In this document: positions 10,856 through 22,969 of the stretch, one piece after another
Position numbering within the stretch: the first letter of the stretch is position 1
Layout: every line of letters starts with the position of its first letter
Source of the DNA: Entamoeba invadens IP1
Taxonomy: Eukaryota; Evosea; Mastigamoebida; Endamoebidae
Length of the DNA stretch: 64,000 bases
Reading direction: 5' to 3'
Assembly: GCF_000330505.1 (NCBI RefSeq)
Contig: NW_004440383.1
Location: 304,317 to 368,316, forward strand
Notes under the pieces: model-generated
Told to the model about the DNA's origin: nothing
What the model saw: the letters and a program-made list of their open reading frames with translations, nothing else
Databases searched by the model: none
Made by a program: the position numbers and the translations under genes

Positions 10856-13800
10856 ATGAGTGATGATCTTTTGAAGAAACAGAGATCAATACAACCAAAT
10901 TCACATCCTCCAAATTCGACACATAAAGATATACGTAATGAAACAATTTCTTCTCCACAAAAACAGACTCGGCCATCACACACACCTTCACCAAGTTGTG
11001 TCACCCCATCTTCATTAATGCTCCAACAAAAAATCGACGAAGCTAAGGGAAAAGTTATAACTGTAGACGAACCATCTGTGCTCAACGACGAAACTTTTAA
11101 CGACGCTCATTACACCGCAGACGACGATTATGTCAAAGAAGAAAAACCAAGAAAGGTGCTCAACCCGGCAAAGAAGACGAAAAAAACAAAACAATCGAAA
11201 AAGGCAACAAAGTCCGACAAAGTTGATCTTTCACCTCAACAACAGCAACCACAACTCGACGCCAAAATCGAAATTTCAGTAACAGAGAATGTGAATTCAT
11301 CAAGCGAAAAAGATATATTAAAAGACGAACAATTCAATGACGCACATTATGCTCCCGATGACGACAAAATTGTGCCTGAAATCAAAACTAAGCGGAAAGC
11401 ACTGAACCCACCAAAGAAGAAAAAGGTGGTTGAAAAGGTCGGAAAGGATGAAAAGAAGAGTTCTGTCATACCAACAGATTTTACAAAAACAGAAAAGAAT
11501 GTTGTCAATTCAACAATCAAAGAACCAATAGATAAATGTTCAGAAGAACATAAAACAACTCGAAAACCACTCAATTTGAAGTTCGCGACAAAGAAGAAGT
11601 CCGCGGAGTCTTCTCTTTCTGTTGAACCAATTAATGAAAGTGTTCCAAAACACTCAGAAGAGACAAAAGTGGTATTACCCACACCGGAAAAGATCTCTAT
11701 GGACGATAAAAACATATTAATCGACGAAAATTTCAATAACGCACACCAACCAACTACAGATGACACTTATGGAAAAGGCACGGAAAAGACAACACGAAAA
11801 ACGTTGAATCCAAAGAAAGCCTCAAGACGCCTTAGCAACAAAAACATCGACGACAATACAAAAATGACAGCTTCGGAGTCGGGGAGAAGAAAGTCGATCA
11901 AAAGAGTGGACACCGGCAAAGATAAACCCGTCAGTAAATTGCGCATGTACAAGGACAACGGCTCGAAGACGGAAAATGTCACAAGCGACTCTTCAGACAC
12001 CGGCGAAAACTCGCCATTAGCAAGGCGAACCGTTTCGCCAAGAGGAATGAATGGGTCGTCACATATGTCTACCGTGTCGATGGCTAATCTTCCCCATGAC
12101 ACTCATCAAATCTTCGCGTCGAGTGCCGAAACTCCATTTTTGGACGATGGCGAGAAAAGCCCCAAAAATCGGTCCCGGTCTCCGTCAACACATGAAGGTG
12201 AAGACCCGATGGTAACCAAAGTTTTAATTATACAAGAAGAAGACAGAAAGTTGGTTTTTAACATTGCGGACACGATCGGACGAGGTGCGTTTGGAGAAGT
12301 GTTAAAAGGCATGAATGCGGACTCTGGGGAGTTTGTAGCAATCAAACAGATGAAAGTGAACAAGAAAAGTGTGTTAAAAGAGGTTGCTGAAGAAATCAAG
12401 TTACTTCGATTTCTCGAGAATGATTATATTGTGAGATACATTGCATCTACACAGAGCCATGGATGCTTATATATTGTGATGGAATTTATGGAGTCTGGTT
12501 CATTGTTAAACATTGTGAAACAATTCAAACAACTGAATGAAGTGTTGTCTGCCAAATATATATACCAAGTGTTGATAGGGTTAGAGTATATTCATGGACA
12601 AGGAATAGTCCATCGTGATATTAAAGCAGCAAATATATTGGTAGCAAAAGACGGGAGAGTAAAAATAGCCGATTTTGGTGTGTCGATTCAAACAAGCGAT
12701 TTATCAAATGGGAACAGCGAAGACCCGATTGGAACACCAAATTGGATGAGTCCTGAAGTGATTCAAATGCAAGGAACTACTATTAAAGCAGACATTTGGG
12801 CCCTTGGGTGTACCGTTATCGAACTTATAACAGGGAATGCACCATATTCTGACTTGAATCCAACTGCCGCGTTATATAGAATTGTATCTGACGAACACCC
12901 ACCATTTCCTCCATCTGTTTCACCTTATTTACGCCAATTTTTGTTGGCATGTTTTGACAGAGATATAAACCTTCGGAAGACTGCAAAGGAACTCAAGTCG
13001 TTCAAATGGATAACACAGAACTGTAACGAGAAGAAGGCAGTTACTACAAAGAAGAAGGTTGTCAAAAAGAAAGTCGAAATTGTACCACAAAAGAAAGACG
13101 ACGAAGACTGGGGAAACGATTTTGCAACCGAAGGAGAAGACGACATTCTGAAAAACATCCCGCTCGTTGGTTCACAAAGAAAATTGAAACCCGTCTCATT
13201 TGATAGCGACTTCACATTCTCACCAGCACACTCAAAAAAGGCAACACCAAACGATAATTGGGATGACGCATTTATTTCGACGCCGGTCACTAAATCAGAG
13301 AAAATCGACAACAAAGACAAAGTCGACATTTTCGAGAAACTCGAGAAAAGCCAACAAATTGAAAAAGTCGAAAAATCAGGAAATGAAAAATTGAAAGTGT
13401 CAATTTCTGAGTCTCCACAAAAAGTCACAAAACTTTCGCTAGCACCAATTAAAGTTGTCGAAGAGTCGGATTGGGACGGCGACTTTGCTATGGACTCTCC
13501 ATCACAACCAAAAGTGACACTAAACACGCCAACTAAAGAAACGCACCACGCAGATAAAGCAGAAAAGAAGTTTAGTCAAAGTTTGAACACAAGTAAAGGC
13601 GATGATGACTGGGGAGATCTACTAGACTTCCCTGCCGACGATGGGAAACAAACACCAATCTTCCTTCGACCTGCAAATTCACCAGAAAAGAAGCCAATCG
13701 CATTTTCACCACTTCAAAATTGCGTTGAAGACTACGACTCGGACTTTGCGGAGGCTGACGACAAACCAACCAATTCAGTGAGCGCAATGGAAAGTATTGA

Positions 13801-16024
13801 AGCAATGGAATGCTTTGAACTTGAGACGACGAATCAAGTCAGTCAAATGAAGTCGAAATACAGAGAGCTGATATTGGAGTCGATTGAGGTATTGAATTCT
13901 GGAGCAAAAGATGTAGTAAATAAGATGAAAAGGATGATGAATGAGATCAATACGGTGTGTCAGGACGATCAATTTTCTGATATTGACACGACGATTTCGG
14001 AGTGTGGTGTGTTCCCAATTTTGAGTGTACTTGAGCAAGAAGAGTTTGATGCAAGTCCGGAGTTACGGTTAGAAGCCATTAAAGTGATTAATGTGATCAT
14101 GGACAAATGTGTATGTCCCACTGACAAAAACATCGAAGGTTGTAGTCCACAAGACAATTGTTCCAAAGCACGTGAACTCATTTTGATGACTGGTGGTGCT
14201 ACAGTAGTGAATTACTGCATTTCAATGGCCAAACATGATTTACATTTAGTTGAAATAGTGAAGTTCTTGAAGAATGTCTTTGGGGATGTTGGCAACAAGT
14301 TTTTGATACCCAATTTGTTCATTAATTGTGGGGGTCTAAGTATCATTTCACAAATATTAAGTCCGAAAATAGAAGTGAAAGATACCCTTATAGACGAAGT
14401 TTTGAAGACCGTCTACTCTTTTGTAGAAAAGCAGGCAAATGACGTCAGCAGTAAGAAAAGTATGTGTCCAAAGAATATTTTGATTCTCATGTTTTTACAA
14501 GATAAAGTCATGGACGCGATCATTCAATATGCGTGCAGAATGTTTCTGAACAAGAATTACGAAGGCTCGTTGGATGGATTTCGTATTGTCAACCAACTCA
14601 TTTCTTCAAATTTGATTTCGGACTTGCAGATCAAAGCAGAAATGTGTCAGCGAGTGATCACAAACAACGTGTTTGGGCTACTCAAAAAGTTGGACTCTTC
14701 GAAAGATGCAAACTTTGTGCAAGAAGAAATTCTGTTCAACATCTGCAAATTGTGCAAAAACTTGCTCACTAAAATCCGCCCAGAAAACTTCGAGAGTCTA
14801 TTGAATGCAAAGATAGTGCCATTCTTAGTGAAATTGATGTCAAAGTGTGATAGTTTAGATAACCCAATTGAGAGAGATAAACCACATTTGACTGACATGA
14901 TGAAGACGGGGTTGATCAACAACATGTTCCAGTGTATTTGGCTTTGTTTGTCTTTCAGTGGCAAAAATTTGGCACAGAGTGTATTCAAGGATATGATGCT
15001 GTTCACGTCTACATTTACACTGTTGCGCAGTTATTGTGAAGTGTCGTTGAAAGCGTCAAAAAGTGTTGAAAATGATACTGTGAAGATCATTATTATTATG
15101 GCAACTATGCTCAACTCACACTATAAAACATGTGACTTCATCACTGGGGAGGCCTCATTGTTCTTGATCAAGTACTTTGCAGATGGAAAACATCAATTTA
15201 TGGAAAACACATTCAACGCGTGCATCGCTATGTATCTCTCCAACCCTAAAAAGGTGATGAAGACATTCACAAGCGAGGACTTCATGAAGAACTTAATGAA
15301 CGCACTGAAGAACGCAAATTATGATGATCAGGTGTGTGTGAACGAGTTACTCAAATTCAAGACGTTGACGGAATACACCGAAGTTGCTCAAAACTTTGCA
15401 CAAAGCTTTTTGTTACTCGACTTAGTCAAACTCCTTCGCGATGTGACTACCAACAACCGCGAAGTGAAAATCAACTTGTTGAAAATCGTAAAGTCACTGT
15501 TGCAAGCGCACCCCGAGAAGAAAAGGTTGGTTGGCAACGTCGAGCTGTTAGCTGCAATGAAGCAAGTGTATGAAAACGGAGTGAAGGAAAATATGGTGAC
15601 TGTTCGTGAAGGATCCGAAGAGTGTATTAAAATGTTAACAACAGTCCAATTGGAGAGTAAGCCCGTCACAAGCATCCGTTCCAAATTTTTTGAAAAGAAG
15701 ACAAGCTCCGCACACAAGCGGTCTGCTTCTTCATATACCAACAAAGACATTAAAAGCTTTGAAAATGATACAAAGCCAATACCATTGAGTCAATTTGTCA
15801 ATACCCCACAATCAAAGAGTGATTCTATAAGAGTGGAAGCACCAAATTCACCGCGGACGCCCGGAAGAAGTATTCCAATTAAAAGTAAAGGCGGGAGAAG
15901 CTCGTTGTCTAAAGGGGAAACGATAGACAATGACAAGAAAGATAAGAAGGATGGGAGCTCGAGTCCTCAAAGTGAAACACCGAAGGAAAAGAAGAGAGGG
16001 ATGTTTTCTTTCATGAAGAAGTAA
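10856..16024 (+). CDS. Cdc7/SepH-like (MAP3K-epsilon type) protein kinase with C-terminal helical repeats
   Basis: A 1,722-aa single-exon protein. Residues about 1-450 are low-complexity and basic and contain three imperfect repeats of the type DE-x-FN-x-AH followed by DD and, later, LNP-K-K. The kinase domain (about 465-720) has GRGAFGEV, VAIKQM, HRDIKAANIL, ADFGVS and GTPNWMSPEV, all intact, and resembles the Cdc7/SepH and plant MAP3K-epsilon group that drives cytokinesis networks. After it come five acidic-aromatic motifs (DEDWGNDF, NWDDAF, SDWDGDF, DDDWGDLL, DYDSDF). A long helical region (about 1000-1600) of armadillo-like repeats and a Ser/Lys-rich tail ending in MFSFMKK finish the protein. 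The group match is made by eye; a role in cell division is inferred from the family. Confidence 0.85.
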   Translation: MSDDLLKKQRSIQPNSHPPNSTHKDIRNETISSPQKQTRPSHTPSPSCVTPSSLMLQQKIDEAKGKVITVDEPSVLNDETFNDAHYTADDDYVKEEKPRKVLNPAKKTKKTKQSKKATKSDKVDLSPQQQQPQLDAKIEISVTENVNSSSEKDILKDEQFNDAHYAPDDDKIVPEIKTKRKALNPPKKKKVVEKVGKDEKKSSVIPTDFTKTEKNVVNSTIKEPIDKCSEEHKTTRKPLNLKFATKKKSAESSLSVEPINESVPKHSEETKVVLPTPEKISMDDKNILIDENFNNAHQPTTDDTYGKGTEKTTRKTLNPKKASRRLSNKNIDDNTKMTASESGRRKSIKRVDTGKDKPVSKLRMYKDNGSKTENVTSDSSDTGENSPLARRTVSPRGMNGSSHMSTVSMANLPHDTHQIFASSAETPFLDDGEKSPKNRSRSPSTHEGEDPMVTKVLIIQEEDRKLVFNIADTIGRGAFGEVLKGMNADSGEFVAIKQMKVNKKSVLKEVAEEIKLLRFLENDYIVRYIASTQSHGCLYIVMEFMESGSLLNIVKQFKQLNEVLSAKYIYQVLIGLEYIHGQGIVHRDIKAANILVAKDGRVKIADFGVSIQTSDLSNGNSEDPIGTPNWMSPEVIQMQGTTIKADIWALGCTVIELITGNAPYSDLNPTAALYRIVSDEHPPFPPSVSPYLRQFLLACFDRDINLRKTAKELKSFKWITQNCNEKKAVTTKKKVVKKKVEIVPQKKDDEDWGNDFATEGEDDILKNIPLVGSQRKLKPVSFDSDFTFSPAHSKKATPNDNWDDAFISTPVTKSEKIDNKDKVDIFEKLEKSQQIEKVEKSGNEKLKVSISESPQKVTKLSLAPIKVVEESDWDGDFAMDSPSQPKVTLNTPTKETHHADKAEKKFSQSLNTSKGDDDWGDLLDFPADDGKQTPIFLRPANSPEKKPIAFSPLQNCVEDYDSDFAEADDKPTNSVSAMESIEAMECFELETTNQVSQMKSKYRELILESIEVLNSGAKDVVNKMKRMMNEINTVCQDDQFSDIDTTISECGVFPILSVLEQEEFDASPELRLEAIKVINVIMDKCVCPTDKNIEGCSPQDNCSKARELILMTGGATVVNYCISMAKHDLHLVEIVKFLKNVFGDVGNKFLIPNLFINCGGLSIISQILSPKIEVKDTLIDEVLKTVYSFVEKQANDVSSKKSMCPKNILILMFLQDKVMDAIIQYACRMFLNKNYEGSLDGFRIVNQLISSNLISDLQIKAEMCQRVITNNVFGLLKKLDSSKDANFVQEEILFNICKLCKNLLTKIRPENFESLLNAKIVPFLVKLMSKCDSLDNPIERDKPHLTDMMKTGLINNMFQCIWLCLSFSGKNLAQSVFKDMMLFTSTFTLLRSYCEVSLKASKSVENDTVKIIIIMATMLNSHYKTCDFITGEASLFLIKYFADGKHQFMENTFNACIAMYLSNPKKVMKTFTSEDFMKNLMNALKNANYDDQVCVNELLKFKTLTEYTEVAQNFAQSFLLLDLVKLLRDVTTNNREVKINLLKIVKSLLQAHPEKKRLVGNVELLAAMKQVYENGVKENMVTVREGSEECIKMLTTVQLESKPVTSIRSKFFEKKTSSAHKRSASSYTNKDIKSFENDTKPIPLSQFVNTPQSKSDSIRVEAPNSPRTPGRSIPIKSKGGRSSLSKGETIDNDKKDKKDGSSSPQSETPKEKKRGMFSFMKK

Positions 16025-16340
16025 ACAGATTGGAATGCTAATATAACTGTTTTATGTTCCTTTGGTTATGGAGTTCGGTGTTTTCAAACGACTTGTTGTG
16101 CTCACCGAATAACAAAATGAATGCAAAAAGTGGATGGAACTCTTCTGTTCTTATTTGTTGAGTTTGGTTTAGATTCATTGGACATAACCACAGTTTAATA
16201 GTAAAATAAACTAAAAAGTGTAGTATTTTGCATCACCGAATAAAAATAAAAAACAAGATATCAAGACTTTTCAATGGAAATAGATCAACGACTTTGAATG
16301 ATTATGGAATAATAGAAACTGAAAACACAAAAAAACGGGG
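16025..16340. other. Intergenic, promoter of the downstream TMK
   Basis: A 316-bp spacer between two plus-strand genes. Nothing specific was recognised in it. Confidence 0.55.
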
Positions 16341-19300
16341 ATGATCATGAATCCCGTAATCCTTACACTCTTTCTCTTTTCTTTGGCTCTCCAAGACGCA
16401 AGAGAGAAAGACACAGACTCTGACCCACCTCTTGAATGTTTGTGTAACAATGGATACCACTGTGACGAAAATGGGATATGTGTAATGGATTGTTTATTTC
16501 CTTCGTGTGTTGGGGGCTGCATATCTCCTAATGAATGTGGAGTGTGTGATGGAGAGGGAATTGAAAGTGATTGTAATAAATGCAAGAGTGGGTACTCGTG
16601 GGGTGGATATGGGATATGTGTACCAACACCAAAGAAAACATCGTGTGTTGGTGGCGTCAAAGAAGGAAAAGAAATTGTTTTTCAGCGAAAAGAAAACGGT
16701 ACAAATGTGGTAAAGGAAATCATCACAATAGAAAACATTGTATATAGTGAAAATATATGCTCTAAAGTCGTGGATCCAAGAGATCCAGGAGCGTATGGAG
16801 GTTGGGTTCAATTAAGTAGTGATATATCGGGATATGTAAGTGTAAGTACGAGAGGATACAACGAAGATACAATTGAACATAAAGACTTTTTGAAACAAGT
16901 TGAGAGTGACGATTTGTTCTTTGCAACACAGAAAAGTTGTCAAGAAGAAGTGAGTGAATCCTGTTTCTTATTTAGTGCTGGGACAAGCAAATATATTCAT
17001 TCTCCACATCTTGTTTTTTACTTAACACAAACACCTCTATACTTATTTGTCCACCACGCCTTTGGTGAATCGTTTAACTCGAGTTTTCCATTGTATGTTG
17101 AACAAACGGAACATCCATGTCTTTCATTTTCACAACTCATAACACTTCCAGAAGATTTAAATGTTGTAAAACATGAAATAGATTTTAACAACTTCGTGTT
17201 TAGTTCGTCGTCGTGCATCTCCAATCCAATCAACACAAAGTGGTTCAGAGTTGTTCCTTCGTTTCACACAATATTGTTAAGTCTTTGCGAATCAAGTTTC
17301 ACTGGAGATTTATCAATTCAAGTGATTCGCTCAAATTTCAACTCTTCAACAGTTAAGTCGTGCGATTACGAAAACAGCAAATGTGTTTCATACGTTTCTG
17401 GTAATTGTGGTACCAAGTTCAAATATTCAAAAATGATTTTACCGGCATCAGAAAGTGACATCACATATTACGTTGGCATTGTATCACATTCAACTGTTTC
17501 AGTTGGACAAATTGTGTTATCCACAAGTTTGACATGTGTTTCGAATTGCAACAATCATGGTATTTGCAGTTCATATATGGGAAGTTGTGTGTGCGAAGAC
17601 AAATACGTTTTACGCCAAGGCACGTGCACGATGTGTGGCAACGGTCAAATTGATCCGTTTGAAGAGTGCGACAACTCGGTTTTTCCAGACCCCAACTGTG
17701 GAGAATACACATGTCTCTGTAACTCTGGACGCGTTCCCAAAAACTTCACGAGTGGCATTTACTGTGTTATTCCCACTTGTGGTAATGGACAAATCGACGA
17801 AGGTGAAGAGGTTTGTTAGTTTTAATTAACAGTCGTCATTGATTCTAAATGAACTGACAATAAGTGTGATGGAGGGGACAACTGTTTTGCGTGTCGTTGT
17901 GTGAACAACACGCACAATTATGCGAACCCGCAGAAGGGGTGTTTGACAAATAGTTGTGGGAACAACATATTAGACGATGGAGAGGAAGTTTGTTTTAGCA
18001 ATGATAAGGTTTAAAAATATTGATAATACTCAAATCAAGTGTGATGGTGGAACTGGTTGTTACGAGTGTCAGTGTCAAACTGGATACATTTTCCACAACA
18101 ACACGTCATGTCGAGAGTCGAGTTTTGTAGCCAATTTGGTCATCTATTTTGTTGTTTCAATTGTGATTTATTATATTTTGTATGGAACAATATTGTTGTT
18201 TATACTGATTGGTGACAGACAATTGAAGAAAGCAATCCGAAAAGATTTGAAAGAGTGTGAAATACTGCAAAACATCACTGGATGTGGGTCAATTCCTTTT
18301 GTCAAAACAAATGCAGCGAGGGTGGCGATAGACAGGTGCCCATTCTTTCACTTTTCTGATAGTGTGTTGGATTATTTGGACCAAGGAAAAATCGACTTGA
18401 ATAAGAAGTACCACTTTTGTTTTACTCTCAGAAACACAACGAGAACTGTAATGCTTTACACGTTCCACAGCAGAGACAATTCAAAGTACCAAATAACTTT
18501 TGAGCCGTTTGTTGGCATTTTGCGTTCAAACGAAGTCGTGACTGTTAAAGCTTCGTTGGTGATGTTTTGCACTTCGAATTTGAACGAAAAAGTGCACGTC
18601 ACTTTCAAGTATGGAAAGATACACACAGCCGTTGTCGAAATCAGTAGAATTTTTGATATTCAAAAGAACGAAAAATGCGATAATGAAAATGAGGTATTCA
18701 GTGCGTCGAGTGAAGAAAATAACAGAAACAGTTTTTCCGCACTTGTCCCCAACAAAGACAAGCCTCCCAATCCCAAAGAAGAGATGTACGTTGTCATGAA
18801 ACTCCGTGCCGAGAGTAAGTTGTCGACAAAACTTGATTTCGACGAAATTGAAATTAAACAACCCCCTGTGGGGAAAGGGAGTTTTGGGTTAGTTTATCGT
18901 GGGTATTGGCGTGGGTTAGAGGTTGCTGTCAAAATGCTCAAAAGCGATATGTTTGACACGGAAGCTTTACTTCCGAGTTTTCAAGAAGAGTGCAATTTGA
19001 TGGAACGCATGCGTTGTCCCTACATATTAGGTTTTATAGGAAGTGTGACCATGCCGGACCAACTTTGTGTTATCACTGAATTTTGTCCATTGTTCTCTCT
19101 GCGAAAGTATATGAAAACAAATTACATGACAAAAATCTTTAAGGTGAAAGTGTGTTTGGACATATCGAAAGGGATGGAATACCTTCATTTAAATAATATA
19201 GTCCATCGCGACCTTAAAAGTGACAATGTCTTAATGGTCTCCAATAATCCAAATGAAGCAGTTACTGTCAAGATATCCGATTTTGGTACCTCTACACTAT

Positions 19301-20385
19301 TTGTGGACACAAAGAGCGCAAAGAAGATTGTCGACGTTGGCACCCCAATGTATATGGCACCGGAGGTGCACGACAAAAGTCTCGGAAATGCCAGTTTCAA
19401 ATGCGACGTGTTTTCCTTTGCGATTTGTCTGTTGGAGATATGGCTGACAAAGTCTCCATACGACCCAGAGGTGTTTGTAACACAAACAAGTATTCAAGAC
19501 TTTGTGATGAGCGGGAAACGACCACTAATACCCAAAGATTGCGTCTATAGAAGACTGATAAGAAAGTGTTGGGCTCACAAACCCAAGAACCGCCCGGCAT
19601 TTCCGGAGATAACAGCAGAATTGGAAAGTACATGCCAGAAGGTAATTGCTTCAAATATGAGAAAACGTCAAAACACAATCACCGTATTACAGCCGTTCAA
19701 AGAGAACTCACAAAAAGCAAATGATCTTGCTATTTTACAAACACCAAGAGTCTTCACATTCAATCCAAACTCCCAACAAACAGAAGGAGATGGGCTTGTT
19801 ATTACAAACCTGACATCAAATCATCCTCCTAAAGAAAGTGTTCCACATTGTAGAGAAGAAAATTTGAAGTCTTCACCGTCTACCCCAAGAACACCAAATC
19901 AAGAATACTCTGTTGTTGAAATGAATTCACCACAATTCACTCCAAGATCAGCTAAAGACACTCCAGTCGATGCTTCCACGTCATACACACCAAGAAGAAT
20001 GGATCGGAAAAACGATGAAGAGAACACATTGTCAAAAGACGAGAACTCGTATTCTGATGTTGATGACTACTTAGTAAAAGAAGAAAAAGACGTGAAACCA
20101 AGTGAAAACCAAGTTCCTCCAATCCAACCAAAAACACCCCGATACAGCGTACGCAAAATTGAAAGAGAGAAATTATCAATGGACCTTTCAAATATTAAAT
20201 GTAGTGACAGTTCTGAATATATTGGTAAAGTTGTGTTGCAAAACAAAGGTGTAAGCGAGCGCGAGAAACACAAACCAGAGATCAAAATTGTCATCACACA
20301 AAAGACAAGACAAGTTAATGCCCCACAAATCATCGAGACATACAAGCGAAATATCCACGACGATATAGATAACGCATCGAAATAA
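16341..20385 (+). CDS. Transmembrane kinase (TMK), three exons
   Basis: Two open frames join through two introns: exon 1 at 16341-17810, intron 17811-17864 (54 nt), exon 2 at 17865-17987 (41 codons), intron 17988-18039 (52 nt), exon 3 at 18040-20385. Both introns have GTTTGT donors and AAG acceptors and sit at the same place in a repeated unit, GEE|CDGG. The product has a signal peptide (MIMNPVILTLFLFSLALQDA), a Cys-rich ectodomain with CGNGQID-type repeats, one membrane helix (about nt 18130-18210), a juxtamembrane beta domain, an intact kinase (GKGSFGLVYRG, VAVKML, HRDLKSDNVL, SDFGTS, GTPMYMAPEV) and a Ser/Thr/Pro-rich tail of about 250 residues. This is an active-looking surface receptor kinase. 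The kinase call is firm; the splice sites are inferred. Confidence 0.88.
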
Positions 20386-20473
20386 TGTTAATAGAATATT
20401 ATTATGTTTATTGAGGTCTTCTTACTCTCCGATTGACATAAGACAAATTGAATTAATAAGTTACTTTGAACAC

Positions 20474-21136
20474 TCAATTTGGCATTTTTACAAACGAGTC
20501 ATCAGAGTAGTTCAATGAGTTTTCTTGTTTACTTTTGAGCGAACCGCCGTGTGGCATCGAGAAGTTGAGACCGGCAGCTTCTCTGTGGAGTGGTGGTTTG
20601 TTGTTATTAGGCGTCGCTTCTGGTCTCATTAAATAACAATTTTTATTCGGCGTTTTTTGGTTCATAGCGATTGGTGTTGTGTTGAAGTAATTACTTTGTG
20701 AAAATTGTGTATATGGTTGTGTGTAAAGTGGAGGGGGTGGTTGTTGGAAATCAAGTATCTTTGGTTGGTATCTTTGAGAGTCGCTTGTTGTTGGATAGTA
20801 GTTTGGAACAACACGTTGATTTATTCCGGGTTCTTGTAAACAATTCATGCCAACTGATTGTCGAGTTATGTCATTGTGTTGTGTATCTCCAAATGTGTTT
20901 TTGTTTGGGGATTGAATGTAATTGGAAGCACTTGGTGCTTGAAAGTGTTCGATGAATGATGTGTTGTAGTCTGAAGGTATATATGTCTTTCGTCGTGGGG
21001 GGTCTTGTTTGTACGAAAAGGACGTAATGATTGGTTGGTCGTATCTGTACATTTCCTCTTGTTTCTTTATATGTTTCACAAGATATATAATGATTAAAGT
21101 GGTGATTGCAATGATCGCAATGAGTAAAAAATCCAT
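20474..21136 (-). CDS. Single-span membrane protein with N/Q/P/Y-rich cytoplasmic tail
   Basis: A 220-aa protein beginning with a hydrophobic helix at residues 2-20 (MDFLLIAIIAITTLIIIYLV), then KHIKKQE, which suggests a signal anchor with the long C-terminal part facing the cytosol. The rest is low-complexity, rich in Asn, Gln, Pro and Tyr, with several proline-tyrosine pairs. No domain was recognised. Proline-rich patches such as QPPPPLYTQ could bind SH3 or WW domains, but that is a guess. It lies tail to tail with the upstream TMK. Confidence 0.65.
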   Translation of the reverse strand: MDFLLIAIIAITTLIIIYLVKHIKKQEEMYRYDQPIITSFSYKQDPPRRKTYIPSDYNTSFIEHFQAPSASNYIQSPNKNTFGDTQHNDITRQSVGMNCLQEPGINQRVVPNYYPTTSDSQRYQPKILDFQQPPPPLYTQPYTQFSQSNYFNTTPIAMNQKTPNKNCYLMRPEATPNNNKPPLHREAAGLNFSMPHGGSLKSKQENSLNYSDDSFVKMPN

Positions 21137-21360
21137 TAACTTGATTTTTCAAGTTTCCAAACTATTATTTAGATATTTTGAATTACATCATTATTTTTGA
21201 AAAACACTTATTAAAAAACATTTTCTATTTCTGAAAATGTTTTTAAATAAATTCTGAAAATTAATTCATTAAACTACAATTTACCATTTATTTTATTATT
21301 AATTAATAGTTTGTATTTTGAGAAATGGTATCTTAGAATGAAAATCAAAAATGTATACAA

Positions 21361-22873
21361 TCAATGAAAGAAAGCAGAAAGCATAGACTCTGGCGTCAAC
21401 ACCTTATTGCCACACAACAAAACTGGAAATGTGTCATGACTCTTCGACCATGAATACACCGCCTTTTCTTCAACAAGAGAAACCCCACCTTCTATCCACA
21501 CCACCATCTTCTTTGTTTGTTTAATACTACCTTTGACCGTCTGAAACGGAAGTACTAGCTCTTCTGTTCCTTTTATGTAATTGAATACATTATCGAGGAT
21601 CTTCACAATACCAGGAACATATGCACTGTTGTACAATCCATAGAAATTATATAACCTTTTTTTGTCAAAAAGCCCATTACACCTCAAATTTTTGGGAAAA
21701 ACAGCGTCTACCATTTTACTATATTTTAGATTCTGTGTGTCGTCTCTAATAGCCTCCATGACTTCCATTATTTCGTTCTTTTTCCCTAATGGAGTTGTGA
21801 AATGCATTTTAAAATAACTGGCAAATTCCTCTGCGTTGTGGTACTTCTCAGTCATCTTCTTCATGACATTATTTGTGACTTCGAGAAGACAAGTGATTTC
21901 TTCGATCTTTTTATCGACCTTTTTCTTCTGGTAACTAAGTTCGTTTAAAACAATTGTGGAACCTCCTTTGACAACATTTTCAGTCATTTTTCTTTTTATT
22001 TCATTGGAGAGTGTTGTATGTTCATCGGCGACCTTCCTCAAAAAGTCGTTTGCGGTGGATTGGTCCATTTCATACACCTCTTTTGTATAATTAGCAAAGA
22101 TGACAACACCATTGCACCACACATGGGTATCGTTCAGAATGCCATACTCCACTGCTTGCCCATAAACACCGATGTTTGGCAGAAATGGCGTGTATGGGTC
22201 AAATCCACGATCCAATATAAGAAGAAGTGTCTCGTCGCTTTCTTCTTGTGTATTTCCACATATTTGAATCGCAATGTTCTTTGCTTTTTCACTGAATTTT
22301 TGATACACGATCGTCGGACGCGCGTTTTGATACTTCAAATAACTAATAATTCCCTTCGAAGACGGAAATTGTGTTGTGAATAAATTTGGTGTTTCAGGTT
22401 TCCAAGCAAGGGGAATTACTTTGAGAGAATCAACCACTTCAAAAATGTCAGCCGTCCCGATCATTTCGATAATGTGGTCCGAGACTTCTTCGACGAAATC
22501 TAACAATTACTCTCTTTATAATAAATTAAAAAGGTTTACAACAAACAAATGTAATAGGAATGGTACGATGGATGTTGCAGATGTGAAATAAGTGTTTCCA
22601 GTGTTTTCGATTGAGTGGAAATGATGTAAATGGCATCTGCATATGATCTGTCATTATATCCTTCTTTTTGTAAAGTAGTTGTCATTACATTATAAGTGAC
22701 TTTCGACTTCTTGTTTACAAACCACATGATCTTCGACTTCTTGTCAATTGTTTGGATTATTAAAATGTCGAGATACAAACTGTCACATCATCAACAACTA
22801 GAAATTTCATCAACGTTTTGTCTTTTGTCTCAAACAAAGAACAGACAAACTCTGACAACTTTTCAATGTCCAT
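21361..22873 (-). CDS. Sec1/Munc18-family protein, three exons
   Basis: SM proteins bind syntaxin-type SNAREs and promote membrane fusion. Exon 1 is 22873-22781 (starting MDIEKLSEF and holding MKFLVVDDVT), intron 22780-22740 (41 nt, GTTTGT...CAAG), exon 2 is 22739-22547 (with DAIYIISTQSKTLETLI), intron 22546-22500 (47 nt, GTTTGT...TTAG), exon 3 is 22499-21361. Hallmarks are LLILDRGFDPYTPFLPN in domain 2 and the terminal GGVSLVEEKAVYSWSK and LLCGNKVLTPESML strands. The spliced product is 474 aa, against about 600 for typical family members, so domain 3a is reduced. Which trafficking step it serves cannot be read here. The long open frame alone has no proper ATG, which supports the intron model. 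Confidence 0.88.
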
Positions 22874-22969
22874 TTGGTTTTCTTAGTTCTTTGTGTTTCA
22901 CTCAAATAAGTTTGTTAAAATCATTCCACTGTAAACAATATAAATAAACATTTACAATTAATATCCTCT

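Noticed and set aside
20474..21152. Plus-strand and alternate minus-strand frames over the N/Q/P-rich membrane protein
   Set aside because: Only the 220-aa frame starts with a proper membrane anchor and has host-like codon usage.
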